From contig NC_065538.1 in the NCBI RefSeq assembly GCF_932294415.1, positions 19,548,667 to 19,612,666 of the forward strand: 64,000 nucleotides of DNA. The letters are read 5' to 3'. The notes under the pieces are model-generated. The model did no database searches, was not told the DNA's origin, and saw nothing but the letters and a program-made list of their open reading frames with translations. Origin of the DNA: Quercus robur (taxonomy: Eukaryota; Streptophyta; Magnoliopsida; Fagales; Fagaceae). Positions 23,936-35,527 of this stretch are shown in pieces. The translations under genes were made by a program, and so were the position numbers. The first letter of the stretch is position 1; each line of letters starts with the position of its first letter.

Positions 23936-26029
23936 ATGATAAATAGGATATTTAGAAGGAGTGATTCATCCACCAGCATTAGATCTAGCAGTACAACCCT
24001 CCTTGAGATTCCACAAGAAGATGGAACAATCAACTCGGAGTCGTACCAACTTTCAGATCTAGATTAGAAGTTAGGAGATTGGAACATACCCAAAGTTCCC
24101 ACAACCCAGGTCTATAAGTCATCATCGTGGTCCTTGAAAAAGTCTTTTAGAACAGACTACCATGTTAGGACTATAGAACAAATCTACAGCATCAACAAGG
24201 AGTATGAAACATGCTACTTGTTATCCCCTGCAGCCGTGAAAGCCCACAGGGAAAAAGATCATAAATTCCTCCACATTGGTCTTGTCCAAGTAGGAGTAAA
24301 ACCAATAATCAGAGAAGGGTTGAACAACTCAATCCTTATGGCCCTTAAAGACACTCGTCTTATTAGGTTTAATGACAGTCTTCTAGGCACAATTGAATCC
24401 AGTTTGAGTAACGGACTAGTTCACTTTGACTGTTTCCCCAACCTCACTGTAGCACTGGACGACCCTCACATCTTGAAGGTCCTCACCCTCAACATTAAAA
24501 CCCATGGAACCCTTGTGTTACATGACACCAAACAGCTTGTCCTTATATACAGAGTGTATTATAAATGCATGAGAACAAACATGTCTATTCAAGCAGTAGG
24601 CAAGAGAAAGGCTGGTGAAACCACCCTTATCCAAACCCCAGACGTTAGATCCACAGTTCAGGTACCTAGAACCCTGAAATGATCTCAAGTCACTTTCCCA
24701 GCACATTGGACTATAGATAATGAAAATTATCCTCTACAAGTCCAAAACCCAGTTAGGAACCCAGATCTAGATTTTGTCCAGCAATTAGCCGATGGAACGA
24801 TTAGACTAAGCTTTGACCAGTCTAGATTTCGATCACCTTTAGAATATGATGAACCCAGGCCCAGATCTTCGGTAGATCTGTACCAGGAACCAAGGTCTAG
24901 ATCCGTAGATCTACGCCAACCCTTTAGGCGGCCAACTATCCACTTGAGAGATAGACCTGCATCCCAATGTAATTCGTCTAGAACACGAGCTCCCTTTCCC
25001 ACATCTAGAAGAGACTTAGGTCCACAGTTTCAAGGTGTTAAAGACCATTCCCAGGTTAGTACCCCTTGTTACACAGCCAAGCAAGACTCAGTTACTGATC
25101 TAGAAGAAGACAGCACTAGTCAGGACAGTCTTAAGCCCCCTTCACCATCAGGAACTGATATGAGAAATTCTATTCAGCAGGAAACTGAATATGACTATCA
25201 GCTCTTAATGTTGACAAAAGAGTTCACTCCTGATATGGACACTCTTGAAAAGGATTTTAACTCTGAAAGAAACAGAGCTAAAAGAGAAGCCTATAGAGCC
25301 AACCATACCAGAGAACAATAAGAAGAAGTTTTGGAGAAATGGAAGTTATTCATGAAAGAAGTATCCAGTGATTATCCTTTCTTTGAATACTTTGAGAAAC
25401 ATTTCAAATGGCAGAAAAAGTCTTGTGTCAAAACCAAACTTTCAACCAGCCCTAACCAACCAACAAGTGTTAGGAATCCAGCACAAGAAGTAGAGAAACC
25501 AGTCTCTCCTTCACCAAAAGTTAATGTCTTAGAAGCTCACATATCCTCTAATAGTTCTAGTAGACCCTCCTCAGAAGATGAAAAGGAGAAAGAACAACTA
25601 GACGACCAGCTTGGAGATACACCCCCAATCCCTCCTAAGAAAAGGATATCCAAATATAGAGGAAAAGAAACCTCTAAAGATTTCCATAGGAAGAAAACAG
25701 TTTCCAGACAATATAGAAAGCAGAAGTTCAAGAATGATGATTTCTATAAAAAAGGAAACCCCAACTCCATAGAAAACCTCAAACCTAAAGCAAAAGGAAA
25801 ATGCTTTAAATGTGGGAAGAAAGGACATCTCAAGAATGAATGTCCAGGAAAATCTCCTACCAATTCCCTAATCAGTGAAGATATCTCCAAGGTTCTAGAA
25901 CTGGACCACACAGAAAGTGAGTCTCCCAATAGTTCTATTAACCGAGAAATCTATCAGATTTACCAGTTCTCATCCTCTCCTAGAGTTTCAACTAGCACCT
26001 CTAGTAGTCCAGATGAAGTCATTTATTGA
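23936..26029 (+). pseudogene. Viral polyprotein 5' part: movement protein and coat protein, broken
   Basis: One frame from the ATG at 23936 to the stop at 26027, interrupted by TAG at 24065, TGA at 24680 and TAA at 25319. The segment 24134-24680 is a 30K-type movement protein, which enlarges plasmodesmata for cell-to-cell spread. The segment after 24683 is a hydrophilic Arg/Ser/Pro-rich linker and coat-protein-like region with a CCHC zinc knuckle (C-x2-C-x4-H-x4-C, codons 25802-25843) that binds viral nucleic acid. Ser-rich and acidic sequence follows it. The three stops are the only breaks seen; there are no frameshifts, which suggests modest age or decay mainly by point mutation. The rest of the polyprotein is missing. 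Confidence 0.82.
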
Positions 26030-26042
26030 CAACCCAATCCTG

Positions 26043-29000
26043 ATGCAATCCACAGATCCAGAGGAGCCACCTTTTGTGGCTTTTGCTTTTGTTAGTGTAA
26101 GTTGAAATATTATATATATGTACAATTTTGCATCATATCTAGCTTGTACATATAAGTAATGGAAATTTTATTAATAATAATTTCTGTTTTATGTTTTTTT
26201 AAGTCTGTGTTACTACCAGATGGAACACCTGATGTACATTTTCGAAAAGCATGTGATGGACAGAAACTTAGGAACATAATGTTGGATTCAAATATTGAGT
26301 TGTATGGACCATATGTAAGTTTTTTAACTTATAATTCATATGATTTATAAGTTGATTTTATTAATAAGCTTTGTGTGTCTATATATATATTCATTATATT
26401 GATGTTCATTAATTATTTATTGGTTATCAGGCTAGACCTCTGCTAAATTGTGCTGGAGGTGGAACCTGTGCGACGTGTATGGTGGAGGTGGCCTTACTAT
26501 CTTGAAACTATTTTTTTTTTTTGATTAAAAGACAGTAACTTTATTAAGAAGAAGATAAAAGCAGTATATCTTGAGCCAAGGCGGACTCAATAAAGTCTGG
26601 ATTTTCCTCTATCCAAGTTACATAATTGTCAATATTCTTGGCATGTTGAGCCAATATGTGAGCTGGCCGGTTCCCTGTTCGCTTAACATGTGAAAACTGG
26701 AATGACCTGAATGCCTGTACCTTCTGACCAATGCCTATAATGATGTTATAGATGGATTCTTGAGGACAGCTAGCACCGAGCATAGCATCTACGATCATTT
26801 TTGAATCACATTCAAAAAGAACATCCCTTATACCAACATCCCAAGCGAAGTCCACAGCTTCCTCCAGAGCTTTAGCCTCAGCTTCTAAAGGACCCAAAGG
26901 ACAGAACACCTTCTTGCTCAAGGCTGCTGCTACCAGGCCACCATGGTCTCTGATGATGACCCCCACACCCGATGCCTGTTGGGCCTCAAAAACTGCTCCA
27001 TCGACGTTGACCTTGTACCATGGCGGAGAAGGGTTGGTCCACTGTTCCCTAACATGCATCACCGTCTGTGAAGGTTGGAAGTTGGCAAGCTGAAACTCCT
27101 CAAGCAACAGTCGTGCCTTCTGCAGAATCGTTGCTGCCGTTTGTCGTGCCTTTCCTTGTCGGACTGCATTCCTGTTAAACCACATACTCCAGGCAACTGT
27201 TATTACAAGTTCCAACAATTCATTACCCACCCGCTGATAGAATTGTAGATGCCACAAGAGATCAATGAAGTCTCGTAAGTGTACCCCACAATTATCAAAC
27301 GGAATTCCTGATAACTTCCATACTTCCTGAGCTCGGTCACAACTCCAGAATAGGTGACCATCGGATTCAGCGCCTAACCCACATGCTTCGCAAATCGGAT
27401 CATTAAGGACTTTCCGATGACACAAATTGTCCTTTGTAGGTAAAATATTACGACTCGCTCGCCAAGCAAATGACTTAACTTTATTTGGGACATTTAATCG
27501 CCAGAGATTTTTCCAAAAGCTACTACGATTTCCACTGCTGGAACTGTCAGTTCTCTGATCCGAAGAAGAAGACAAGGCTATCTTGAAACTAATTAATTAA
27601 AACGGAAAAAGCATGTGCATAACAAATTTTCTTTCTTTTTTATTTTTTATATTTTTTAAATCTTAAACTTAAAGCTTCTGCCTCTGGTTCATGATTTTTT
27701 TTTTTTTTTTAAATAACTATACACCATTAATCATTAGTGTATTCGGTTTATCAATTGATATTCTAGATCAAAAGTAGGATTTTAATTGGAAGTGGCTGTC
27801 CATTTTGCTTATGCTGTTTAATAATTTTTTTTTTTTTTTTTTTTAAGTAGAAGCTTAAACTTATGGTTGAAATACAATTTTTATCCTTGAAATTTGGTTA
27901 AGATTTGATCATGATCTCCTAAATTTGAAAGATTTCAATTTTATTCTTGAAAAAAAATTGAAAGATATCAATTTTATCAGTCTCATGACCTGATTGCTGA
28001 TGCTTGTCCTGTTGTCTTGGTCTCCTATTCAATTTCGATTATGAAGGACTAAATAAACCAAGGCAAAACTAACATTTTTTATTTTTATATGAAAATACCC
28101 AAAACCCCATGTAGGCTCTTCTAAAAAATGGGATTTCTTTGGAATTTTTGAATGTAACACAACCTTTTAGTATTGTGGGGGGTATAAAACCCGGGAAGCC
28201 CATGTCAATGTTTGCGCTGGGCCTAGGGCCCGATCCGAGGAAGGCCCACCCCTTGGCCATGAGAAGGATACCCCTTGGCCATGAGAAGGACCCTCCTCGG
28301 CCATAAATGTAGCCGAGGGCAAAAGGGAGCAACTTAGCCCTAGTGATGACATTTCGGGTCATTTCGCCTTACAGGAAAAGTACTAAAACGACAAAGAACA
28401 AGGGAAAGGCTGCCATTACTGCAATTAAGTACTCTGCACTTAATAGAGCCATGCTTTTCAGCTTTTACAACCATCCCAATCACTTTGGGTATGGGCTGAT
28501 AGGACAAGTATCAGCCCTAAAAAGACGAACCTACACGTGGGCGTTCATGGGAGGGGAAAAAGCTAGTATAAAAGGAGGAGGAAGCAGTCCAGAAAAAAGG
28601 GAGGGGATCAGGTCCAAGAACCGGAACCACCCAGGCCGTGCCGAGGAGAAAGTCTTCTTGGATAAGCTCAGTTCACCTTTGTGCGATTGTTATGAACACC
28701 ATGGCTAACGACTGTCCGTTCACCAAGGCCTAGCCTTTTAGCCCACTCTCTACAAATTTATTGTTTGGGCCTTTAACGTTTGAACCCAATACCAATTTGG
28801 GATCGTTACAAATGGAGTCCTTACAAGTATTATTTTACATGAAAATGCAACTCTTATTTGAGATATGTGTCATCACATGAGTAATTCATCATTTATTTTG
28901 GTTTACTCATAAAACCCATAAAGAGTTAAGGGATTGTGAATTTTTATATAAACCACAAGGAGTTTTGTATAACTTTCCCTTTATCTTTTTTTTTTTTTTT

Positions 29001-29895
29001 TTTGAAAACACTTTCCCTTTATCTTTCAAACATAAATAAAACATACTTTGCAGACAACAAAAACTATAGTATCTATTCTATATAATTTTCTCATGTATTC
29101 ATTGTATTGTTAGATTATTCAAGGGAAGGAGCTTCTAACCCCTCGCACGGACAAAGAGAAGGAAAAACTAAAGAAGGTATATGCTAGTAAAAGCAAATTC
29201 TTAATTTTATTTAGTGGGCATAATATTATTCAAGTACACGTTAATCCAATCAAAATTACTCCGGATTACATTTTCCTTGTGTATTATTAGAAAATCTTAA
29301 TTAGTTGCTATTTTTATTTAATTAATTACACTGCCTATGTTTTAGATTAAATACTTGAATAAGATAATTTGTATACACCATTTACGTGACGGTCACTTCA
29401 AAAGTACAAATTCATGTAGGGATGAAAGGCAAAGGCTAGAGTTTTAAAAAAATACATTAAACTCATCATTTACGATGTTGGTATTAAGTATTAATCATAA
29501 TATGCCGCCTTAGTAGTTGTGAAAAATTTATATCCCGGAGGCTATTGTAGTTGTGACCTAACATTTATGTTCTGGGGTATGTTTCAGAAACCAAAAAATT
29601 GGAGACTTGCTTGTCAACTTACAGTGGGTAAAAAAGATTCTAGAGGCCTGGTTTGTGATATTTCTCTTTCATCTCTTATATTTCAGCAAACTGGAATTTT
29701 TTTTTTCTTTGGGTTATCAAGTAATCATATTCTATTTCACTATAGGTTGGATTAAATTATTTCTTTTTTCCTCTGATGCAGCTTGTTGTCCAACAACTGC
29801 CTGAATGGAAAGGGCATGAATGGAATTATGAAAGAATATCGCCTGAAGAATTAGCTTCAGAATTAGAGTTAAATTTTGGGTCAGAGTCTTCCTAA
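26043..29895 (+). CDS. Second, transit-peptide-less PnsB3 copy with a start codon at the viral junction
   Basis: Exons 26043-26096, 26204-26314, 26431-26487, 29114-29176, 29588-29650, 29782-29895, giving 153 codons plus stop. The first three bases (ATG, 26043-26045) come from the viral side; the next base starts codon 57 of PnsB3 in the correct frame. All splice sites of copy A are retained. In the shared coding sequence I find only two changes, one silent (GAT for GAC) and one Gly to Asp next to Cys (ACGGQ to ACDGQ). The four presumed cluster cysteines remain (62, 68, 71, 104). The transit peptide is gone, so the product, if made, would stay in the cytosol. Intron 3 has grown to 2.6 kb by a LINE and a solo LTR. 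It may be an untranscribed pseudogene; the open frame alone cannot tell. Confidence 0.5.
26511..27577 (-). mobile_element. 5'-truncated LINE insertion in intron 3 of the second PnsB3 copy
   Basis: A 1067-bp insertion ending in poly(A) on the minus strand (T-run at 26511-26522). It is flanked by the 14-bp target duplication CTATCTTGAAACTA (26497-26510 and 27578-27591), which occurs once in unit A (16693-16706). 5' truncation, A-tail and a target duplication of this size are hallmarks of L1-type retrotransposition. It sits only about 23 bases after the intron 3 donor site. Confidence 0.93.
26544..27575 (-). pseudogene. LINE ORF2 C-terminal fragment: zf-RVT and RNase H domains
   Basis: An uninterrupted 343-codon frame filling the insertion. 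Residues about 20-85 are the zf-RVT zinc-binding segment (FAWRASRNILPTK, CEACG, GHLFWSC). Residues about 185-320 are an RNase H domain of the plant LINE kind, with the acidic positions in NVDGAV, LEAEAKALEEA and ECDSKMIV, and the late GNRPAHILAQHA. The reverse transcriptase and endonuclease parts are missing through 5' truncation, so it cannot move itself. The absence of stops indicates a young insertion. The first Met is fortuitous. Confidence 0.88.
28174..28825 (+). mobile_element. Solo LTR in intron 3 of the second PnsB3 copy
   Basis: A 652-bp LTR starting TGTGGGGGG and ending CCTTACA, with target duplication AGTAT (28169-28173 and 28826-28830). Unit A has the undisturbed site (TTTTAGTATTATTTTAC, about 17301-17317). 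It has a TATAAAAGG box at about 28567 and is related to the LTRs at 1-664 and 3578-4256. Only one LTR remains, so internal DNA was lost by LTR recombination. Confidence 0.93.
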
Positions 29896-30316
29896 CACAG
29901 TTTTGCTAATTAATGTACATTTCAAAGAAAGATCTAAAAACCAATATAACATTATGAGGAAATGATGTAAAAATATTGCCTTCAAAGGCATTCAAGGACA
30001 CTTCTTGTATTGTAATTAAGTCTAAAATCCAATTTCAATATGGGAAATTCTCTTATAAATTTTGATGCTAGTAAGATTTGTAACTCAATTAGTTGATATT
30101 TTTTGGTATTTTCAAATGAGGTCATTCTACGGTACCCCTTATTTTTTTAGGGAGGTACGGTACCCACACAAATCATAACCATAAAATTGGTGAAGTTTTA
30201 ATCTTGACGGTTCATTTTATTTTAAGGATCCAACGATGAAACCTAGTTTCATTGCCATTGTTTTGTATCCCTTTTTCTTTGTTGGTTTTTCAAGGCTACC
30301 CATTTGAAAAGGTAGA

Positions 30317-30924
30317 TGTGGGGTCAGAGAATTTATGACCCCGGCCCATTTTATATTAAGGCCCAAGGCCCAAGCCGAGAAGAGGCATTGTCGAGGACGT
30401 ACAATGAAAGTCCAAATGGCCTATGGATATAACTGAGGACGATTTTGTCCTCGGCATCCCAAAGCGCTCCTAAAAGAAAGGGCGAGCACAGTGCAGGAGC
30501 GGCCCAAGTAAAAGGCTGCTAGTATTGCAATAAAGCACTCTGCACCTGACAGGACCATATTCTTCAGCTTTTACAACCACCCCCAACCACTCTGGGTATG
30601 GGCTGATGGGACAAGTATTAGTCCTGGAAAGTCGAACTCACACATGGACGTTGGATAAGGGGTATAGGCTAATATAAAAGAAAAAGTAAGCAATCCAGAA
30701 AAGGGGCTGGGAAAAAAGGCCAAGAACCAGAGCCTCCCAAACCGTATCGAGGAGAAAGACTCCTCGAACGAACATGGTTTTATTCTGTATGAACACCATG
30801 ACCAACCACCGTTCGATGACCAAGCCCTAGCCTTTCAAACCCACGCTCTACAAATTATATTGTTTGGGCCCTTAACATACGAACCCAACATCAGTTTGGG
30901 GTCGTTACGAATTGAGTCCTTACA
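30317..30924 (+). mobile_element. Solo LTR inside the copy B element
   Basis: A 608-bp LTR, TGTGGGG...CCTTACA, with target duplication GTAGA (30312-30316 and 30925-30929). Unit A shows the single GTAGA at about 18738-18742. It carries a TATAAAAG box near 30675 and CCGAGGA-like motifs, so it belongs to the same family as the LTR at 28174. Confidence 0.92.
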
Positions 30925-31189
30925 GTAGATATATGCAATTATTTCGAAGGATTAATGTCGATTTTTCTATGGGTGGGGGGGGGGGGGGAATCTTTAATCT
31001 TCTCCATGATTTGTTATATGAGTTGATTAACAGTATCAATATTCATTTGTTATGTTTTATTTATTTATTTATTATTATTATTATTGTAAATTTTCGCATA
31101 TAGGGGTATGTGGGTTTCTAGTGTTTGTGTCTATTTGTTCTTTTGAAGTAGCATGTGTATGTGGGTTTGTGTTGTTTTATTGCTTTGCT

Positions 31190-32290
31190 TGCCAGATTAG
31201 GCGACTTAGTGAATATCCAAAGTAAGCATTTGTTAGTTAAACTCATGAGCAAGACAGAGCTTTATGGGTTGGTTCTCATAAATTTGATTGTGCCGGTATT
31301 TGAAATGAAATTAGGAGCAGAGTTAGTAATATGGAATGGTGGCATTTGCTGTGGTTTAACTTGGCCATTCCCAAACATTCATTTGTTGGTTGGATAGTTA
31401 TTCTTAGTAAGCTTTCAACCAAAGCTAGAATCTTGCAACAGGGTCTTCCAAGTTCTAGTGGATGGTTTGTGTTTTCTGCAGCTCTGGTATTGAGTTCAGG
31501 GACCATTTATTTTTTGGTTCTTCTTTTACCAAGAGGGTCTGGGAAATTACAATTAATTTGTTTCTAGTATCTTTTTCTAAGACTGATTGGCAGGATAGTA
31601 TGAGTTAGGGGGAAATAATCTTAAAGGAAAAGGCTAAGAACAACCCTTTACAAACTAGCTTTGTGGGCTTCTATTTATCATGTATGGAAGCAAAAAATTC
31701 TATTATATTTTCTGGGAAGTTATACATTGAAGATCAACTTATTTGCATTATAAAGAAGGATGTTCAATGGAGACTAGAGAGCAAACTATGCGGTTGTGAC
31801 TCAATGCTTAATCATATCCTTTGCTATTAGTGGGGACTCAAATTTGAAATGCTACTACATTATCAAACTAGTGACTGATCTATCCTATGATGGAGAATTA
31901 TTGAAAGCTTGGTATTGCTAGATATCTTGTGGTGCTCTATTATTGTCAAAGCCTAGAGGATCTGTTGTTTCATTGCTCAATTGGGACATGTTGCTGTTGT
32001 GTTAAAGAGTTGTAATAGATTGATGATGTTAATGTATAAATTTTGTTGTAGATTGTGTTTTAGGAGTGGCTAGTTTTAGCTTGATTTGTTGAGATCATGG
32101 CGCATTGTTAAGGGGTGTCAGTAGTCATAGCCTGCTTTTTTGTTGTAGTGGGTCTATTATAAACTTTTTTTTACAGAGGCTAGTCTTAGTTTTGCTATGG
32201 CTTGGGCTTGGTTGTTTTGCCTTGTATTTTGGTTGATTTCTTAGTCAATAAAAAAACCTCATTGATTCATCAATAAAAGTGAAAAATGAG
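31190..32290 (+). pseudogene. LINE 3' relic, second copy
   Basis: The duplicate of 18880-19960, again with the LWFNLAIPKHSFVGW segment (about 31345-31390) and stops in every frame. Stops are largely shared with copy A, so decay preceded the duplication. Confidence 0.6.
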
Positions 32291-33229
32291 GTGGTGATGC
32301 AAGACAAGGACATGAGAAAATAAATGATAAAGAGAAGAAAAAATATCACAAAAATGCCAAGGAATTAGAGGTCATATACATATACTAGTATGTTTCAAAT
32401 GATGGTATGTGAAAATGAGGAAAATATAAGCTTCCTAATTGAATTGAAAGATGGAATTCTTCAAAGAAGCAGTGACAAAGAAAGTGGACTTGGATTTTTG
32501 TTTGATGTTCCCATTGTAGGGTACTTTGTATTTTTTTTTTTTCAAAAAAAAAAAAGTATTGAAATTTGTGTTACATAAGGCCTATAAATTTTGTTTGATG
32601 TTTTGAATCTCAAAACATGACAGGAGTAACTTGATAATGACACATATTTTGAGTGCTAGTACGTTCTTTTAAATTTTGTGTAAAAGAGACATATTTTGGA
32701 TACTTTATTGTCTCTCTTGATATATAACTTTTTAGTAGTTAAGAACTTCGAAACAATTTTTTAGTTTGTGATTTTAAATGTTGTGAAAAAACTCATGCAA
32801 TAGGGTTCTCTCTTTCTATTGATATAAAACATTTAGTTGTCAATAGTTGGCAAGACATTTTTTTAGTTGGTTATGATGACAAAATTTTAGTCATCATCTT
32901 GTCAATTGGATTATAAATGGCCTTTTCATTACCTTATGTATTTATTAAAAAATGTTACTAAAATTAAAATGTAGAAAGTTTAAGAAAATAATAATTGGAA
33001 AAAATAGTTTATTGATCTTAAATCCAAATCCAAATCCAAATTTAGACATCCAAACAATAGAATTTCAAATCCTTCATTGTATAAAAAGACCCCAACAAGG
33101 AATTTAAAAATCAATGGATTTCAAATCAAGGTTTTTAAATCCATTAATTTTAAAATCAATGGGTTTCAAATCAAGCAAATAGAGTGGTTGTATAAAAATT
33201 TTATTGTCATTTTGATCTTGCAAATAGAT

Positions 33230-34215
33230 GTTTCGGGGGGCATTTTGGTCATTTTAATATTTCAAGAATCCTTAGTCATTTTTTAGGTTTCAGGGATATT
33301 TCGGTAATTTTTTAGGTTTTGGGGCATAACAGTCATTTTTTAGGTTCCAAGCGTATTTCAATAATTTTTTAAGTTACAAGGTCATTTTGGTCATTTTCGA
33401 GGTTTCAGGGGTATTTCAATAATTCTTTTAGGTTTTTTGGGGGCGTTATGGTCATTTTTAGGTTAAAAGGGTATTTTAGTCTTTATCTCAGAATTCAGGG
33501 TTATTTAAGTCATTTTCTAGGTTTTAGGGTCATTTAGTCATTTTTTAGGTTCTATGGGTATTTTGATCATTTTTTAGGTTCTTTGGATCTTTTAATAATT
33601 TTTTAGGTTTTAGGGTCATTTAGTCATTTTTTAGGTTCTATGGATCTTTTAATCATTTTTTGGGTTATAAGGGTATTTCGGTCTTTTTTTAGGTTTCGGG
33701 GGTATTTTGATCATTTTTTAAGTTCTCAGGATATTTCATTAATTGTTGAGGATTTGGGGGTATTTTTGTCATTTTTAATTTTTATGAGGTATTTTGGTCA
33801 TTTTATTGGTTTCAAGGGTATTTCAATTTTTTTTTTTTTTAAGTTTTCAATGTCATTTCAATCATTTTTAAGGTTTTATGAGTATTTCGGTCATTTTTTA
33901 GGTTCTAAGGGCATTATAGTCACTTTTTAAGTTACAAGGTCATTTTAATCATTTTTTAGGTTGCATGGTCATTTAGGTCATTTTTTTAAGGTTCTAAGGG
34001 TATTTCAATCATATTTTTAGGTTTAAAGGGTATTTCAGTCATTTTTTAAGTTATAGGGTCATTTCAGTCATTTTCTAGGTTTTAAGGATATCTTAGTAAA
34101 TTTTATGAATTTCGAGTTTATATTGGTCATTTTTAAGTGTTAGAATGCATTTTGATAATTTTAGTATATTTAAAGGTATTTCGGAAATTTTAAAGGTTTT
34201 AAGAGTATGTTTGTT
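33230..34215. repeat. Degenerate minisatellite 1, copy B
   Basis: Same units as 20820-21800 (TCATTTTTTAGGTT plus TATTTCGG-like pieces), about the same total length but with local gains and losses of single units near 33560-33660. Confidence 0.85.
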
Positions 34216-34299
34216 ATATATATTCATCGATTATTAGGTAATTCGATAGGGGTTGAGTTGGGTTGGCTACGCCCATGTGTGATGTTGATACTGATTAGT

Positions 34300-34887
34300 A
34301 TGACGATTGAATAGTAAAATGCGAAAAAAAAAAAAAAAAAGAACAATTGAATGTGAAAAAAGTACGGTTATATTGATTTTGGTACTGCCCAATGTGATGA
34401 TATAATTGTCAAATGTGAGAAAAAAAATAAGGGTAAAACTAAATGTGGCAAAAGTATAGTCATATATGATGTTGGTACTACCTAATGGGACATTTGAACC
34501 ATCAAATGTAAGAAAAAAAAAGGGAATTATCAAACGTGACAAAAGTATAGTCATATGTGATATTAGTATTGTGTAATGTAACAATAGAATTGTCAAATAT
34601 GAGAAAAAAATTAAAATACCATTAAATGTGAGAAAAATACAATTATATGTGATGTTGGTATTGCCTAATGTGACAATGAAACCATCAAATGTGAGAAAAA
34701 AAATAAAGGAATCACCGAATATGACAAAAGTATAGTCATATGTGATGTTGGTACTGCACAATATAAAGATAGAACCATCAAATGTGAGGAAAAAAAATAA
34801 AGAAACTACCAAATGTGACAAAAGTACTATCAAATGTAATGTTGGTATTGTCGAATGTGACAATAGAACCATCAAATTTGAGAAAAG

Positions 34888-34926
<39 letters not shown>

Positions 34927-35450
34927 AACCACCAAATCTGACAAAAGAACTATCACATGTGATGTTGGAACTGCACAATGTGGGGGATGAAATCGTCAAA
35001 TGTGAGAAGAAAGTAACGGAACCACTGAATGTGACAAAAGAACTGTCACATATGAGGATGGAACCATCAAATGTGAGAAGAAAGTAAGGGAACCGTCGAA
35101 TATGAAAAAAGAACCGTCACATGTGATGAAACCGTCACATGTGAGGATGAAACCGTCAAATGTGAGAAGAAAGTAATGGAACCATTGAATGTGGCAAAAG
35201 AACTGTCACATGTGATGTTGGAACTGCACAATGTGAGGATGAAACCGTTAAATGTGAGAAGAAAGTAAGGAAACCACAGAATGTGACAAAAAAACTGTCA
35301 CATGTGATATTAGAACTACACAATTTGAGAGTGGAACTATCAAATATGATAAAAAGGTAAGGAAACCATCAAATGTCACAAAAGAATTGTCACATGTGAT
35401 GTTGGAATTGCATAATGTAAGAATAAAACCGTCAAATGTGAGAAAAAAGT
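34300..35450. repeat. Degenerate minisatellite 2, copy B (expanded)
   Basis: The counterpart of 21890-22580 but about 460 bp longer. Extra units with GAACCGTCACATGTGA and GAGAAGAAAGTAA lie at 34980-35280. A 40-base A run is at 34885-34924. Confidence 0.85.
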
Positions 35451-35527
35451 AATTTGGTATAAAAGGTTACCTATTAATGGGTACTGTACCCCTTTTTTTG
35501 GGTACCGTAGAATTATCCTTTCAAATA

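Larger units (their letters stand above)
22928..26042 (+). mobile_element. Endogenous pararetrovirus fragment (Caulimoviridae, florendovirus-like)
   Basis: A 3.1 kb piece of an integrated plant DNA virus: a promoter and leader, a tRNA-Met primer site, and the movement and coat protein region. Protease, reverse transcriptase and RNase H are absent. It begins directly after a TA repeat (22901-22927), a known preferred location of integrated florendoviruses, and ends inside what becomes PnsB3 exon 1 of unit B. The gene order and the movement protein type support Caulimoviridae; the genus is inferred. It is defective, with three in-frame stops and 3' truncation. Confidence 0.85.
30119..35518. mobile_element. 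Inverted-end element (MULE-like), copy B
   Basis: The counterpart of 18545-22643, with the same ends and the same flanks TTTCAAATG (30110-30118) and TTTCAAATA (35519-35527). It is 1.3 kb longer because of a nested solo LTR, an extra 150 bp near 30930-31080 absent from copy A, and an expanded second minisatellite. Confidence 0.55.

Noticed and set aside
22928-26042. A Copia-type LTR retrotransposon, suggested by the TGGTATCAGAGC primer site
   Set aside because: No LTR pair flanks it and the coding region has a 30K-type movement protein followed by a CCHC coat protein region, the caulimovirid order.
26544-27575. A host RNase H protein gene
   Set aside because: The frame lies exactly within a poly(A)-tailed insertion with target duplications and has the zf-RVT domain of LINE ORF2.
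34267-34956. A 229-codon hydrophobic Phe/Leu/Ser-rich frame on the minus strand, resembling a membrane protein
   Set aside because: It is the complement of minisatellite 2 with its A runs; the hydrophobic character comes from T-rich codons.
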